Below, in pieces: positions 25,911-34,208 of a stretch of 64,000 bases of DNA. Position 1 is the stretch's first letter, and each line of letters starts with the position of its first letter. A model generated the notes under the pieces. It did no database searches, was not told where the DNA came from, and was given only the letters and a program-made list of their open reading frames with translations. The position numbers were made by a program, and so were the translations under genes. This DNA comes from Flavobacterium lacus (GTDB lineage Bacteria > Bacteroidota > Bacteroidia > Flavobacteriales > Flavobacteriaceae): assembly GCF_003268815.1 (NCBI RefSeq), contig NZ_QLSV01000010.1, positions 1 to 64,000 on the forward strand, read 5' to 3'.

Positions 25911-26552
25911 TCAACGCGTTGACCCCGTAAAATAAAAATCCCAATTAACCCGATGTGCAACAACAGCTTGCCCATGACCCGGATAAATTGTGTCGTCATA
26001 AAAAATACTGTCTCTTATTTTTAGAATACTTCGTTCAGCCAAGATTTTATTGCCACTTTTAAGCTTTGTAACTACTGTATATTCAGGTATTAAGGAGTCT
26101 CCTGTAAAGATGACATCTTCAATTTTAAATGAAAGACTACCCTCGTTATGCCCCGGTGTTTCAACTACTTCTATAGCAACATCATCAAATAAGGCGATAC
26201 AATCATCTTGTTTAACCGGTAGGACATTAGCTCCCTCATAAGTAATGGGTGTCTGATGGTAAAAAGAAAGATTCATTTTGCTGTCTGCTAGTGCTCGCTT
26301 AGTGTAAGCAGAACAATAGACCTGAACCGTCGGAAACTTTTCTACAATCTTATGAATCCCACAAATATGATCGTAATGCGAATGGGTAACAAAAATAGCC
26401 TTAATATACTGATGGGTTTCCAAATTAGCGATAACTTCTTCCCAATTCCCAATATCTATCAAATAGCAAGCAGCATCGTTAAGTGTACTTTTTAACAAGT
26501 AGGTATTAGCATTATACTGTGTATTAATAAGCGTTTTGACAGTGACTTTCAT
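25911..26552 (-). CDS. MBL-fold metal-dependent hydrolase
   Basis: This 213-residue protein has the metallo-beta-lactamase fold. The metal motif His57-Ser-His59-Tyr-Asp61-His62 is complete, followed by ETPGHNEGSLSF (third metal histidine), FTGDSLIP and YPGHGQ. The closest functional class is the glyoxalase II-like thioesters hydrolases, which cleave acyl thioesters. It ends 155 bp before the YdcF-like gene and starts 4 bp after the PglD-like acyltransferase stop. Alongside ACP and a ketoacyl synthase, a thioesterase or editing role on acyl-ACP or acyl-CoA is plausible; the substrate cannot be read directly. Confidence 0.82.
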   Translation of the reverse strand: MKVTVKTLINTQYNANTYLLKSTLNDAACYLIDIGNWEEVIANLETHQYIKAIFVTHSHYDHICGIHKIVEKFPTVQVYCSAYTKRALADSKMNLSFYHQTPITYEGANVLPVKQDDCIALFDDVAIEVVETPGHNEGSLSFKIEDVIFTGDSLIPEYTVVTKLKSGNKILAERSILKIRDSIFYDDTIYPGHGQAVVAHRVNWDFYFTGSTR

Positions 26553-26556
26553 ATTC

Positions 26557-27216
26557 TTAGGAAGAGATTACAAGTACTTTTTCTTTAAAACGATGAAAAA
26601 AAGTAGAATCATCATGAATGCTTTTATCAACCACCATTCCTGCAGAAATAGTATTGTTGTTACCTACCGTTGTTCGAGGTAAAATAGCAACATTAGTACC
26701 AAAAAAATTATTGTTCCCAATTTCTGTTCCCCCACCTGTAACGGTTTGGGGTGATAGAAAGTTATAATTCTCAAGTTTTGTATCATGACCTAACGTACAC
26801 CGCGAATTTATAAGGTTAAAATTCCCAATTTCTACTTTTGGCCCTATCGATACATTATGCGAAATCACATTGCCTAACCCAATTTTTGCCGTGGGAGAAA
26901 CGATAGCGGTAGGATGAATTAAAGTACAAAATTTTGCTCCTTTCGCTAATAAGGATTCAACAATTAGTCTTCTAAATTTGATGTTGGCAACCGCAATTAA
27001 ATAGTCTACTTCGTGGTTTACCTCATGAGCTTTTATATCACCCAAAAAAGGATAGTCGTAACTATAAAGATGAAAATTAGCAATATTATCATCAATTAAA
27101 CCTAAAACTTCCCATTTTTGATTAGCATCAATACTGGGCATAGCATTGATAAAGTTTAAATAATCAACTACCTCTGCTGCATGCCCACCAGCTCCAACTA
27201 TTATAATCTTTTTCAT
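26557..27216 (-). CDS. PglD/NeuD-like left-handed beta-helix acyltransferase
   Basis: This is a 219-residue protein. The N-terminal Rossmann-like domain (IIIVGAGGHAAEVVDYL, ~4-20) binds the UDP-sugar in PglD. The C-terminal hexapeptide repeats (IHPTAIVSPTAKIGLGN onward, ~100-200) form a left-handed beta-helix, with His144 in LGHDTK at the catalytic-base position of PglD (EHDC). Known members N-acetylate the C4 amino group of UDP-4-amino sugars using acetyl-CoA. In this operon a dedicated ACP, ketoacyl synthase and reductase lie directly upstream, so the donor may be a longer hydroxyacyl group carried on ACP or CoA; that is an inference. It is 6 bp from the SDR gene. Confidence 0.88.
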   Translation of the reverse strand: MKKIIIVGAGGHAAEVVDYLNFINAMPSIDANQKWEVLGLIDDNIANFHLYSYDYPFLGDIKAHEVNHEVDYLIAVANIKFRRLIVESLLAKGAKFCTLIHPTAIVSPTAKIGLGNVISHNVSIGPKVEIGNFNLINSRCTLGHDTKLENYNFLSPQTVTGGGTEIGNNNFFGTNVAILPRTTVGNNNTISAGMVVDKSIHDDSTFFHRFKEKVLVISS

Positions 27217-27222
27217 TTTTTT

Positions 27223-27984
27223 TTATTTTGCTGTATATCCGCCGTCTACAATTAAATTTGTTCCTGTAATCCACTCCCCTCCTCTACTTAATAGAAAGGC
27301 ACATGCATTGGCAACATCTTCAGGCATCCCAAATCCTAATGGATGTAAGCTTTTTACGAGGTTATAAGCTTCCTCGTTTTGAGTATAAACCGCTTTAGTG
27401 GTCATCGGAGTAAGCACAACACCCGGAGAAATACAATTCACCCTAATTTTTTTAGAAGCCAATTCTAGTGCTAATGATTTGGTTCCTGATACTAAAGCTC
27501 CCTTGGTTAAACTGTAAATAGTTTTTCCTAATTCACCCACAACACCCATGACCGAAGCGATAAAAACGACACTCATACCTTCTGGATTAGCAAATTTTGT
27601 TTTGGTCAACAACTTTGTAATATTTATACCTGCATAGACATTTGTTTCAAAAAAAGAGTGTAACTTTTGTGGCGTAATATTTCGCAGTGGCAATGTAGTT
27701 GAAACCCCTGCTGCATGAATAAGACCATCAATTTTACTTTCTCCCAAAACCTTCTCTAATTGATCCGTAGTTCTATCATAATCGGTTATGTCTGCTTCGA
27801 TAATCAAATAGCGATCATTATCCAACAAATTAGCTGTTTCTTGCAATCGCTCTAAATTTCTTCCAATCAAAAAAACAAATCCACCCAAAAAATTGATAGT
27901 GATGGCACACTGCCTACCCAATCCGGATGAAGCCCCCGTAATGACAATTTTTTTTCCTGTAAGGTCAAATGGATTGGTAATCAT
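27223..27984 (-). CDS. SDR-family oxidoreductase, FabG-like
   Basis: This 253-residue classical short-chain dehydrogenase has the cofactor motif TGASSGLG (16-23), the NAG-equivalent AAG (91-93), catalytic Ser144 (FIASVMG), Tyr157 and Lys161 (YSLTK), PGVVLTPM, and the C-terminal WITGTNLIVDGGYTAK typical of FabG relatives. It overlaps the ketoacyl synthase gene by one base. In this context it most likely reduces the beta-ketoacyl product of the synthase to a 3-hydroxyacyl thioester. A role on a keto-sugar cannot be excluded from sequence alone. Confidence 0.88.
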   Translation of the reverse strand: MITNPFDLTGKKIVITGASSGLGRQCAITINFLGGFVFLIGRNLERLQETANLLDNDRYLIIEADITDYDRTTDQLEKVLGESKIDGLIHAAGVSTTLPLRNITPQKLHSFFETNVYAGINITKLLTKTKFANPEGMSVVFIASVMGVVGELGKTIYSLTKGALVSGTKSLALELASKKIRVNCISPGVVLTPMTTKAVYTQNEEAYNLVKSLHPLGFGMPEDVANACAFLLSRGGEWITGTNLIVDGGYTAK

Positions 27985-29042
27985 TAGATTTCAACAAGTG
28001 TGCTAACGTGACAATCCTCAACATTAACCTGCGCAGTAGCCCATGACATACCAACACCAAATCCACAAAGCATTAATTTTTTTCGTCCCATTAGCTTATC
28101 TTTTAATTGACTAACAATAGTGAGCGGTATCGAAACAGAAGAAGTATTGCCAAACTGTGCGATACAGGACGGAACTTTGCTAGTATCTAATTTTAATTTT
28201 TTAGCTAAATAACTATTCATATAATCATTTGCTTGATGAAATACAGCATAGTCAATAGTTTCATTGGTATTGTTAGAAAAAGCCAGCAACGATTTGTAAG
28301 AAGATGGTATTTCATTTAAAACAAAATTAAAAACTTCACTACCATTCATATACCCATGCTCATCGCTGCGAATAGTTCCGTGCTCATCTACTATTTTTTC
28401 AGTTAATGTGGCTACCGTAGATGGATTTCGATATCCCCCGGCATCCATTTTGATTAAGTCTGACAAAGAACCATCGGAGTGCAAGGAAAAATAACTTGGT
28501 CCAAATTTTTCGTGCTGTTCAAGTATTGCGGCAACACCACCGTCACCAAAAAGGAAGGCTGTTTTTCTATCCTTCGGGGAGTATATTCTGGAACGTGTTT
28601 CACCGTCTAATAATAACGCTTTTCTAAAACCACCAGTCTGTAATAACCCGTAAACAATCGATAGTCCATAAACAAATGCTGAACACCCCAAACTAATGTC
28701 AAATGCTGCCGTATGTTTTCCTAACCCTAATCGATGCTGCAGCAGTATTGCGGTAGCTGGCATTCGGTAATCAGGAGTTTGCGAAACAAAAACTAATAAA
28801 TCAATCTCATCTTTGTCGAGCTGAAGGTCGCTGATTAATTTTTCTGCTGCTGCGAAACATAAATCCGAAGCACACATATCCGCTGGAGCAAAACGACGTT
28901 CTTTTATTCCTACCTTATCAACAATATCTTTAACATCGGTTGCTGAAAAATAATCAGTTTGGGCATAATTGTCTATGGTGTTCTTGGGAACAGCTGCAGA
29001 CAGCCCAACGATTCCTACATTGTTAAAAATTAATTGTGCCAT
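27984..29042 (-). CDS. 3-oxoacyl-ACP synthase III family protein (FabH-like)
   Basis: This 352-residue thiolase-fold protein has the complete KAS III triad: Cys120 (ISLGCSAFVYGL), His269 (FHQAND) and Asn299 (FGNTSS). FGDGGVAAIL and CGFGVGMSWA lie around the active site. KAS III enzymes condense an acyl-CoA starter with malonyl-ACP. It stands between a dedicated ACP gene (10 bp) and an SDR reductase (1-bp overlap) inside a sugar-modification operon rather than a fatty-acid operon. It therefore probably makes a short ketoacyl chain for glycan acylation rather than serving bulk lipid synthesis. Starter and chain length are unknown. Confidence 0.9.
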   Translation of the reverse strand: MAQLIFNNVGIVGLSAAVPKNTIDNYAQTDYFSATDVKDIVDKVGIKERRFAPADMCASDLCFAAAEKLISDLQLDKDEIDLLVFVSQTPDYRMPATAILLQHRLGLGKHTAAFDISLGCSAFVYGLSIVYGLLQTGGFRKALLLDGETRSRIYSPKDRKTAFLFGDGGVAAILEQHEKFGPSYFSLHSDGSLSDLIKMDAGGYRNPSTVATLTEKIVDEHGTIRSDEHGYMNGSEVFNFVLNEIPSSYKSLLAFSNNTNETIDYAVFHQANDYMNSYLAKKLKLDTSKVPSCIAQFGNTSSVSIPLTIVSQLKDKLMGRKKLMLCGFGVGMSWATAQVNVEDCHVSTLVEI

Positions 29043-29052
29043 TTAAGTAAAT

Positions 29053-29289
29053 TTAATTTACAGGGGTCATCCTTTGTTGTATCGCTTCATACAAATCACT
29101 CAAAGTGGTTAACTTCTTGAATGCTTCTCCATCAATCACAACATTATAGACATCGTCAATCTCAGCGATCAAAGACAATTGCGTTAATGAATCCCACATA
29201 TCATAATCACGAAACGTATCTGACATTAGCATAACTTTGTCCTCCATCTCAAAAACCTCAGCCATCATTTCTAAGAACTTTGTTTCCAT
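29053..29289 (-). CDS. Acyl carrier protein
   Basis: This 78-residue acidic four-helix protein has the phosphopantetheine attachment Ser34 in MWDSLTQLSL, where the usual DSL is preserved. Its sequence outside this motif is unlike housekeeping ACPs (for example EMMAEVFEMEDK at the start), as expected of a pathway-dedicated carrier. It is the first gene of the 21731-29289 operon, with 10 bp to the KAS III gene. It would carry the growing acyl chain for the synthase and reductase. Confidence 0.9.
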   Translation of the reverse strand: METKFLEMMAEVFEMEDKVMLMSDTFRDYDMWDSLTQLSLIAEIDDVYNVVIDGEAFKKLTTLSDLYEAIQQRMTPVN

Positions 29290-29894
29290 TTTTATTCGTA
29301 TTAATCGGTTTTGTTTATTCTATTTTCAACTTATGCAAGTTGGAAAGTTTAAGTAAAAAAGAAAAAGTTGCAATGTGTTACCATCACAACTTTCCCATGG
29401 TTAAATTTGTTTGTGGTAAACAACATTACTACTAATAATGCAACATGGAAAATTTTAGCACTATTGTTAAAGAATATTCACGGTAAGTTAAAAAAAGTTT
29501 TTTTGAGTATAAAATTTTAGTTAGGTTTTAAATGGCAATATTTACTGAGGATGACAATACTAGGTGGATAAAAAAAATGTAACGAATTCGTTGGATACAG
29601 CAGTACAAAATCACTCGTTTTTTAAATAAAGACAAGGTAACCATAAAGGGAAAAATAAAATGAGTTAGACCAAAAAAGGAAAAAACCACCTTAAAATAAT
29701 AATCACAACCAAAGTAGTGTTGAAGTATTTTAAATATTACATAGAGTAAACATCTTTGAATCCTTTGGATATAAACGAGTAGAATATTGATTTTTTTAAA
29801 AAAGAAAAAAACATCGCTAGAAAACATTGCCACTAGTAAAGAACACTTCTGCTATCACGATGGATGCAAACCATTTTTTCCAACTGTTTATAGA
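29290..29894. other. Intergenic region with an operon-separating terminator
   Basis: This 605-bp spacer lies between the PglC-like transferase and the ACP operon. It contains a minus-strand terminator at 29352-29393 and a second small hairpin, CAACTT-ATGC-AAGTTG (29328-29343). A frame at 29528-29833 is hydrophobic, Phe/Ile-rich low-complexity translation of AT-rich DNA and is rejected. The ACP promoter, if any, must lie between 29290 and 29350. Confidence 0.5.
29352..29393 (-). terminator. Rho-independent-like terminator between polysaccharide operons
   Basis: On the minus strand AAAGTTG (29393-29387) pairs perfectly with CAACTTT (29370-29364) around a 16-nt loop and is followed by TTCTTTTTTACTT. 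It lies about 500 bp after the PglC-like gene and 75 bp before the ACP gene, so it marks a likely boundary between two transcription units. Confidence 0.65.
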
Positions 29895-30506
29895 TTAATT
29901 TTTCGAGCTGATTCCTTTAAAAGGTTCCATAGTAACACTGCTAGTGCTTGAAATGCCTTCTCGTACGATTACTTTTTTTAAAGTCAAGGCTATAATTTTT
30001 AAATCCAGCCAAAAGGTTACATGGTCCACATACCAAACATCATAGTCAAATTTTTGCTCCCAAGAAAGAGCATTCCTACCATTCACTTGCGCCCAACCTG
30101 TAATGCCGGGGCGAACTTCGTGACGACGGTTCTGCTTTGCAGAATATAAAGGCAAGTAACGAACCAAAAGTGGACGAGGACCGATAAGACTCATCTCGCC
30201 TCTCAGAACATTTATCAATTGGGGTAGCTCGTCAAGAGAAGTACTCCGGATAAATTTTCCAATAGAAGTTAAACGAACATGGTCTGCTAATGGTCTTCCA
30301 TCAATACCTACCATATCGTTCATGGTTTTAAACTTAATGACTTTGAAAATTTTGCCATTTTTTCCTGGTCTGTCTTGGGTGAAAAATACTTCCTTTTGAT
30401 TGCTCTTTAACAAGACATAAACTACTAGTACTACTGGTACTAAGATTATTAAAACCAGCAGTGCTATTGCTATATCTACAATTCTTTTTAGTTCGTTTTT
30501 ATACAT
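29895..30506 (-). CDS. PglC/EpsL-like initiating phosphoglycosyl transferase
   Basis: This 203-residue monotopic phosphoglycosyl transferase has a basic N-terminus and a hydrophobic re-entrant helix (~10-33) with Pro24. It has VIKFKTM, the catalytic Asp92-Glu93 pair in TSLDELPQL, GEMSLIGPRPLL, RPGITGWAQVNGRN, and FDYDVWYVDH. This short form is the PglC type that transfers diacetylbacillosamine-phosphate, or a related 2,4-diamino sugar phosphate, to undecaprenyl phosphate. The adjoining amino-sugar operon would supply that donor. It overlaps the glycosyltransferase upstream by one base (stop/start), indicating translational coupling. It is probably the enzyme that starts the repeat unit of this locus. 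Confidence 0.92.
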   Translation of the reverse strand: MYKNELKRIVDIAIALLVLIILVPVVLVVYVLLKSNQKEVFFTQDRPGKNGKIFKVIKFKTMNDMVGIDGRPLADHVRLTSIGKFIRSTSLDELPQLINVLRGEMSLIGPRPLLVRYLPLYSAKQNRRHEVRPGITGWAQVNGRNALSWEQKFDYDVWYVDHVTFWLDLKIIALTLKKVIVREGISSTSSVTMEPFKGISSKN

Positions 30507-31639
30507 TACAAAAATAGATTTGCGTTTTCTTTCGTAAAGTTATGAGATGCAATTTTAGCATTTTTACTATAATTCTGGTAGATAAGATCATCTGAGTACA
30601 GTTCGTAAATAAAAGTTTTAATTCCTTCCACCTCCTGCGGTTCATATGCAATACCGCTTTTAGTACCTATTAACAGATTGGACAACGCGGATTGCTTTGA
30701 GCAAATTGCTAATATTGGTTTTCCAACTGATAATAAATTAAAGGTTTTACTGGGAATACTCAAATCTGCTGCTCCTTCATCGAGTGTAACTACATTAATA
30801 TTTCCTACTTGAATATTGTGAGGTAATAATTCAACTGGTTGCCAAGGCAATAATTTGATATTGACTAACTTTTGTTCTTCAATCAACTTATTGATTAAAT
30901 CATATTTATGTCCCCCACCAATAATTAGGAAATAAAAATTTGGCTCATTTTTAAATTCTTTTGCTAATTCAACCAATATTTCAACGGGATGTGTTTTACC
31001 TAAATTACCACTGTAACAAATCAGGAAAGCATTATCTGGAATGCCAAGTCTTTTAAAAATTAGATTTTCACTTCGTGCAATTAGGGGAAAAAATTCATTA
31101 TTAGTCCAAATAGGGACTATCTTAATTTCTTTAGTTAAACAATATTTTGAAGTAGCTCTTGCTAATTCTGGAGTTAGCGTATAAATTGTTGTTGCTTTTT
31201 TAAATATTCTCTTAGTGAGATTTGTAAAAACCTGATCTACCAAACCATTTTTTCTAATATAATTAAAATTCACTAAGGCGTCCGGATACAAATCATATAC
31301 TAAAACATCAAAATTAGTTTTCAACAAATAGGGAACTAAGGGGGCACTTGGTGGGTTGGTGATAGCAATGATTCTTGCATTTCTGTATCTAAAAAAAATA
31401 ATAAAAAACATTTGTATACTCGAAACCACCCACGTATAAACCCTCCTAAATGAACTGGATTTATTGTATTTGATAATTTTGTGCCAGGTATAATTGTCGG
31501 ATAACTTTGTTTCTCGTTCAACTATTGTACCGGCAATGATAACACATTTCTCGTATTTTGTAGATAATGCATCCAACATATCTATTTGCAGATAGCCGGA
31601 TGCCTGATCTAAAATAACAACAGTACCAAGCTTCAACAT
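30506..31639 (-). CDS. Glycosyltransferase, GT-B fold (WbuB-like GT4)
   Basis: This 377-residue protein has an N-terminal acceptor domain (ITNPPSAPLVPYLL, DLYPDALV) typical of WbuB-type enzymes that act on the first, lipid-linked amino sugar. Its C-terminal donor domain has ICYSGNLGKTHP, NFYFLIIGGG and the sugar-contact loop LSIPSKTFNLLSVGKPIL. It is directly coupled to the PglC-like transferase (1-bp overlap). It therefore probably adds the second sugar of the repeat unit, commonly a FucNAc-type residue in relatives; the donor here is not determined. Confidence 0.85.
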   Translation of the reverse strand: MLKLGTVVILDQASGYLQIDMLDALSTKYEKCVIIAGTIVERETKLSDNYTWHKIIKYNKSSSFRRVYTWVVSSIQMFFIIFFRYRNARIIAITNPPSAPLVPYLLKTNFDVLVYDLYPDALVNFNYIRKNGLVDQVFTNLTKRIFKKATTIYTLTPELARATSKYCLTKEIKIVPIWTNNEFFPLIARSENLIFKRLGIPDNAFLICYSGNLGKTHPVEILVELAKEFKNEPNFYFLIIGGGHKYDLINKLIEEQKLVNIKLLPWQPVELLPHNIQVGNINVVTLDEGAADLSIPSKTFNLLSVGKPILAICSKQSALSNLLIGTKSGIAYEPQEVEGIKTFIYELYSDDLIYQNYSKNAKIASHNFTKENANLFL

Positions 31640-32665
31640 TTATTTAGTTTGAAGTTTAACCTGCTCATTTATCCATGTAAAAGTTGTCTTCATTCCCTCT
31701 AGCAAAGGAATACTTACTTCCCAACCCATTTTGTCTTTGTAAAGTTTGTTGTCGCTATTACGTCCTTTTACCCCAACTGGACACGAGAAGCCATATTTGT
31801 CAACAAATTCTTGACCTCCAATATTATTTATTTTAATGTTTTTGCCCGACAATTGTATTGCCATTAGTGCTAATTGGTTAATTGTGACCATTTCTTCAGA
31901 ACCGATATTCACCGGCCCCATAAACGAATCTTGTCGCATAAATCGTAATACTGCTTCTACACATTCTGTTACATGCAAAAAAGACCGCGTTTGATGTCCA
32001 TCGCCCCACACTTCTATTGTCCCTCCCGCATCTGTTTCTGCTGCTTTTCTGCACATAGCTGCGGGAGCTTTTTCTTTGCCGCCAACCCAAGTCCCAAATT
32101 CGCCGAAAATATTGTGAAACCTTCCTACTCTCACACTTAATTTATAATTCCTATTAAATGCTAAGAAAAGACGCTCCGAAAATAATTTTTCCCACCCATA
32201 TTCAGAATCAGGATTTGCCGGATATGCCGAACTTTCCTCACAATTTGGATTGTTGGGATCTTGTTGATTGTGTTCCGGATACATACAAGCAGAGGATGAA
32301 TAGAATACTCTTCCTACCTTATTTTTCACACATTCATGAACCACATTTAAATTAATTAAGGCGGAATTGTGCATTACATTAGCATCATTTTCTCCCGTAA
32401 AAATATAACCAGCACCGCCCATGTCCGCTGCCAATTGATAAACCTCATGGTAATTGTTACTAAATTTATTTTCAAATGCTTGCTCGACTACACGTGGGTC
32501 CCTTAAATCACCCTGCAGATAATCGTCACAAATAACATCGTGACTCCAAAATTCATGGTTTGGTTTAATATCAACTATCTTGACATAAAAACCCTCTTCT
32601 TTTAATCTTTTAGCCAAGTGCCCTCCAATGAAACCACCTCCTCCTAAAACTAGTGCATTTTTCAT
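31640..32665 (-). CDS. GDP-mannose 3,5-epimerase-like SDR enzyme
   Basis: This 341-residue extended SDR closely resembles plant GDP-mannose 3,5-epimerase. It has GGGGFIGGHL (8-17), the acid/base Cys127 in SSSACMYPE, Tyr156 and Lys160 in YGWEK, and VGRFHNIFGEFGTWVGG. Lys199 lies in KEKAPAA, and WGDGHQTRSFLHV and SDNKLYKDKMGWE follow. Every catalytic residue of the family is present. Such enzymes turn GDP-D-mannose into GDP-L-galactose and GDP-L-gulose. It lies next to a GDP-mannose-forming pair, which supplies the substrate. Use of L-galactose or L-gulose in the glycan is inferred; a related epimerase acting on another nucleotide sugar is the main alternative. Confidence 0.82.
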   Translation of the reverse strand: MKNALVLGGGGFIGGHLAKRLKEEGFYVKIVDIKPNHEFWSHDVICDDYLQGDLRDPRVVEQAFENKFSNNYHEVYQLAADMGGAGYIFTGENDANVMHNSALINLNVVHECVKNKVGRVFYSSSACMYPEHNQQDPNNPNCEESSAYPANPDSEYGWEKLFSERLFLAFNRNYKLSVRVGRFHNIFGEFGTWVGGKEKAPAAMCRKAAETDAGGTIEVWGDGHQTRSFLHVTECVEAVLRFMRQDSFMGPVNIGSEEMVTINQLALMAIQLSGKNIKINNIGGQEFVDKYGFSCPVGVKGRNSDNKLYKDKMGWEVSIPLLEGMKTTFTWINEQVKLQTK

Positions 32666-32690
32666 AGTATTATTGTTTTATTTTAATTGA

Positions 32691-33041
32691 TTAATTTCTA
32701 TTGTAATCGTCTTCAATCCGAACAATATCATCCTCTTCAAAAGATTCACCCCACTGTACTTCTATGAAGACAAGATTTTGCTCACTTTTATTCTGAATGC
32801 GGTGTTTCGCTTTCAATGGGATAATAGCTACCTCACCAACCTTATAAGTTTGGTCAATCTCATCAATAGTAATAAGCGCCTCCCCTTCAACGATAGTCCA
32901 AACTTCCGCTCGATGGAAATGATATTGATAGGACAATCTACCACCAGGCTTTACAACAATTCTTTTTACTTTATGGGTGCTGCTATCGTCTAAAACAAAA
33001 TACTCTCCCCATGGTCTTACTTCGTGTTCCATATTATTCAA
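32691..33041 (-). CDS. Cupin, ManC C-terminal (mannose-6-phosphate isomerase-like) domain as a separate protein
   Basis: This 116-residue single cupin has RPWGEYFVLDD, the metal-binding YQYHFHRAEVWTIVEG, ALITIDE, and VGEVAIIPLKAKHRIQN. It corresponds to the C-terminal type II mannose-6-phosphate isomerase domain of bifunctional ManC/AlgA enzymes. Its gene overlaps the guanylyltransferase gene by 8 bp, so the two domains normally fused in one chain are made as two coupled proteins. It is expected to interconvert fructose-6-phosphate and mannose-6-phosphate. The start could also be the Met three codons later. Confidence 0.85.
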   Translation of the reverse strand: MNNMEHEVRPWGEYFVLDDSSTHKVKRIVVKPGGRLSYQYHFHRAEVWTIVEGEALITIDEIDQTYKVGEVAIIPLKAKHRIQNKSEQNLVFIEVQWGESFEEDDIVRIEDDYNRN

Positions 33042-34035
33042 TTAAATTTTTATTTTCTATTGCTAATCGTTCATAAATTTTTTTAACCTCTTGTGACCGT
33101 TGGATTGGCAAAATCAGTATAGCATCACCGCTCTGGATTACCATCATATCCTCTATTCCATGTAATTCTACGTGGGCTGTCTCGGCAATAATCAAATTTG
33201 ACTCTTTTACATAAACACCACCTTTTACTGAAAAATAATCATACAAAGCTTCAAAAGAACCCAAATCTGACCACTGAAATAAACCTCTGACAATTTTAAT
33301 TTTTTTTGATTTTTCCATAATCGCATAATCAATACTTTCCGACGGAATTTGTTGGGAAGCAGCCGCATCTAAAAAATCAGATTGTTTAAGTTGCATTACA
33401 TGGATGCAAGCCGCTAAAATATCCGGCCTGTATTTTCTTAACTCCTCTAGAAATATTTTACTCCTAAAACAAAAAATTCCACTATTCCATAAATAATTTT
33501 CATCAGTTAAAAACTGTAGGGCTTTCTCTTTAGATGGTTTTTCGTGAAAAGCAATAACATCTTCACCATTGCTTTGTATGTAACCATATCCTGTCTCAGC
33601 TTTGTTTGGCTTGATTCCAAAAGTTACGATACAATCATTTTCCGCCAATTCAAAAGCACATTCAACTGCATTCTGATAAGCTTCTTTGTTTTCTATGACA
33701 TGGTCAGAAGGGGTTATTAATAATAGGTCTTCTTCTTGAGCAGTAAGTGCTGCAAAAGTGATGGCTGCAGCCGTGTTTTTAGGCAGAGCTTCTACAATAA
33801 TTTCAAATGGAGTTGCTTCCTTTTTTCCAAGGATTTGTAGCGACAATTCATAATTATCTATATTCCCAACGACGATAACTTGATCACATAAATTTTTATT
33901 ATTTTCTATGGTCATCTCAAACAAACTCTTGCCATCAAAAATGGGAATATACTGCTTGGTTCTTGATTTTTTTGAAAGTGGCCACAAACGACTACCGGAA
34001 CCTCCGGATAAAACTACATGGATTTTTTTTGGCAT
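33034..34035 (-). CDS. manC: Mannose-1-phosphate guanylyltransferase (nucleotidyltransferase domain only)
   Basis: This 333-residue protein has the GMP-domain signature LSGGSGSRLWPLS (9-21), KQYIPIFDGKSL, the NTAAAI helix, ITPSDHVI (metal-binding Asp), GYGYIQS, FHEKPS, WNSGIFCF and WSDLGSFEALY. It makes GDP-mannose from mannose-1-phosphate and GTP. The usual fused isomerase domain is missing at the C-terminus and is supplied by the overlapping cupin gene. GDP-mannose would feed the GDP-mannose 3,5-epimerase-like and GDP-fucose synthase-like enzymes nearby. No phosphomannomutase or GDP-mannose 4,6-dehydratase is seen in the window. Confidence 0.92.
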   Translation of the reverse strand: MPKKIHVVLSGGSGSRLWPLSKKSRTKQYIPIFDGKSLFEMTIENNKNLCDQVIVVGNIDNYELSLQILGKKEATPFEIIVEALPKNTAAAITFAALTAQEEDLLLITPSDHVIENKEAYQNAVECAFELAENDCIVTFGIKPNKAETGYGYIQSNGEDVIAFHEKPSKEKALQFLTDENYLWNSGIFCFRSKIFLEELRKYRPDILAACIHVMQLKQSDFLDAAASQQIPSESIDYAIMEKSKKIKIVRGLFQWSDLGSFEALYDYFSVKGGVYVKESNLIIAETAHVELHGIEDMMVIQSGDAILILPIQRSQEVKKIYERLAIENKNLIE

Positions 34036-34208
34036 TATTTATAAAATAAATGATGATACCTTTAAGTAGGTATAAGCTTTTTTTTAGAAGTAAAATTGTT
34101 TAATCTTATCATTTTCAAACAAGTATAAACGCTTGTGAGAAAATGAATTGATTATTTAATGCTGGAATTTTATTGAAATATTTTTTAAAATTAAATGTTA
34201 GACTTAAT

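Noticed and set aside
29528..29833. 101-codon minus-strand frame in the ACP upstream region
   Set aside because: Composition is Phe/Ile/Tyr/Val-rich, as expected from AT-rich DNA. There is no conserved motif or coupling to neighbours.
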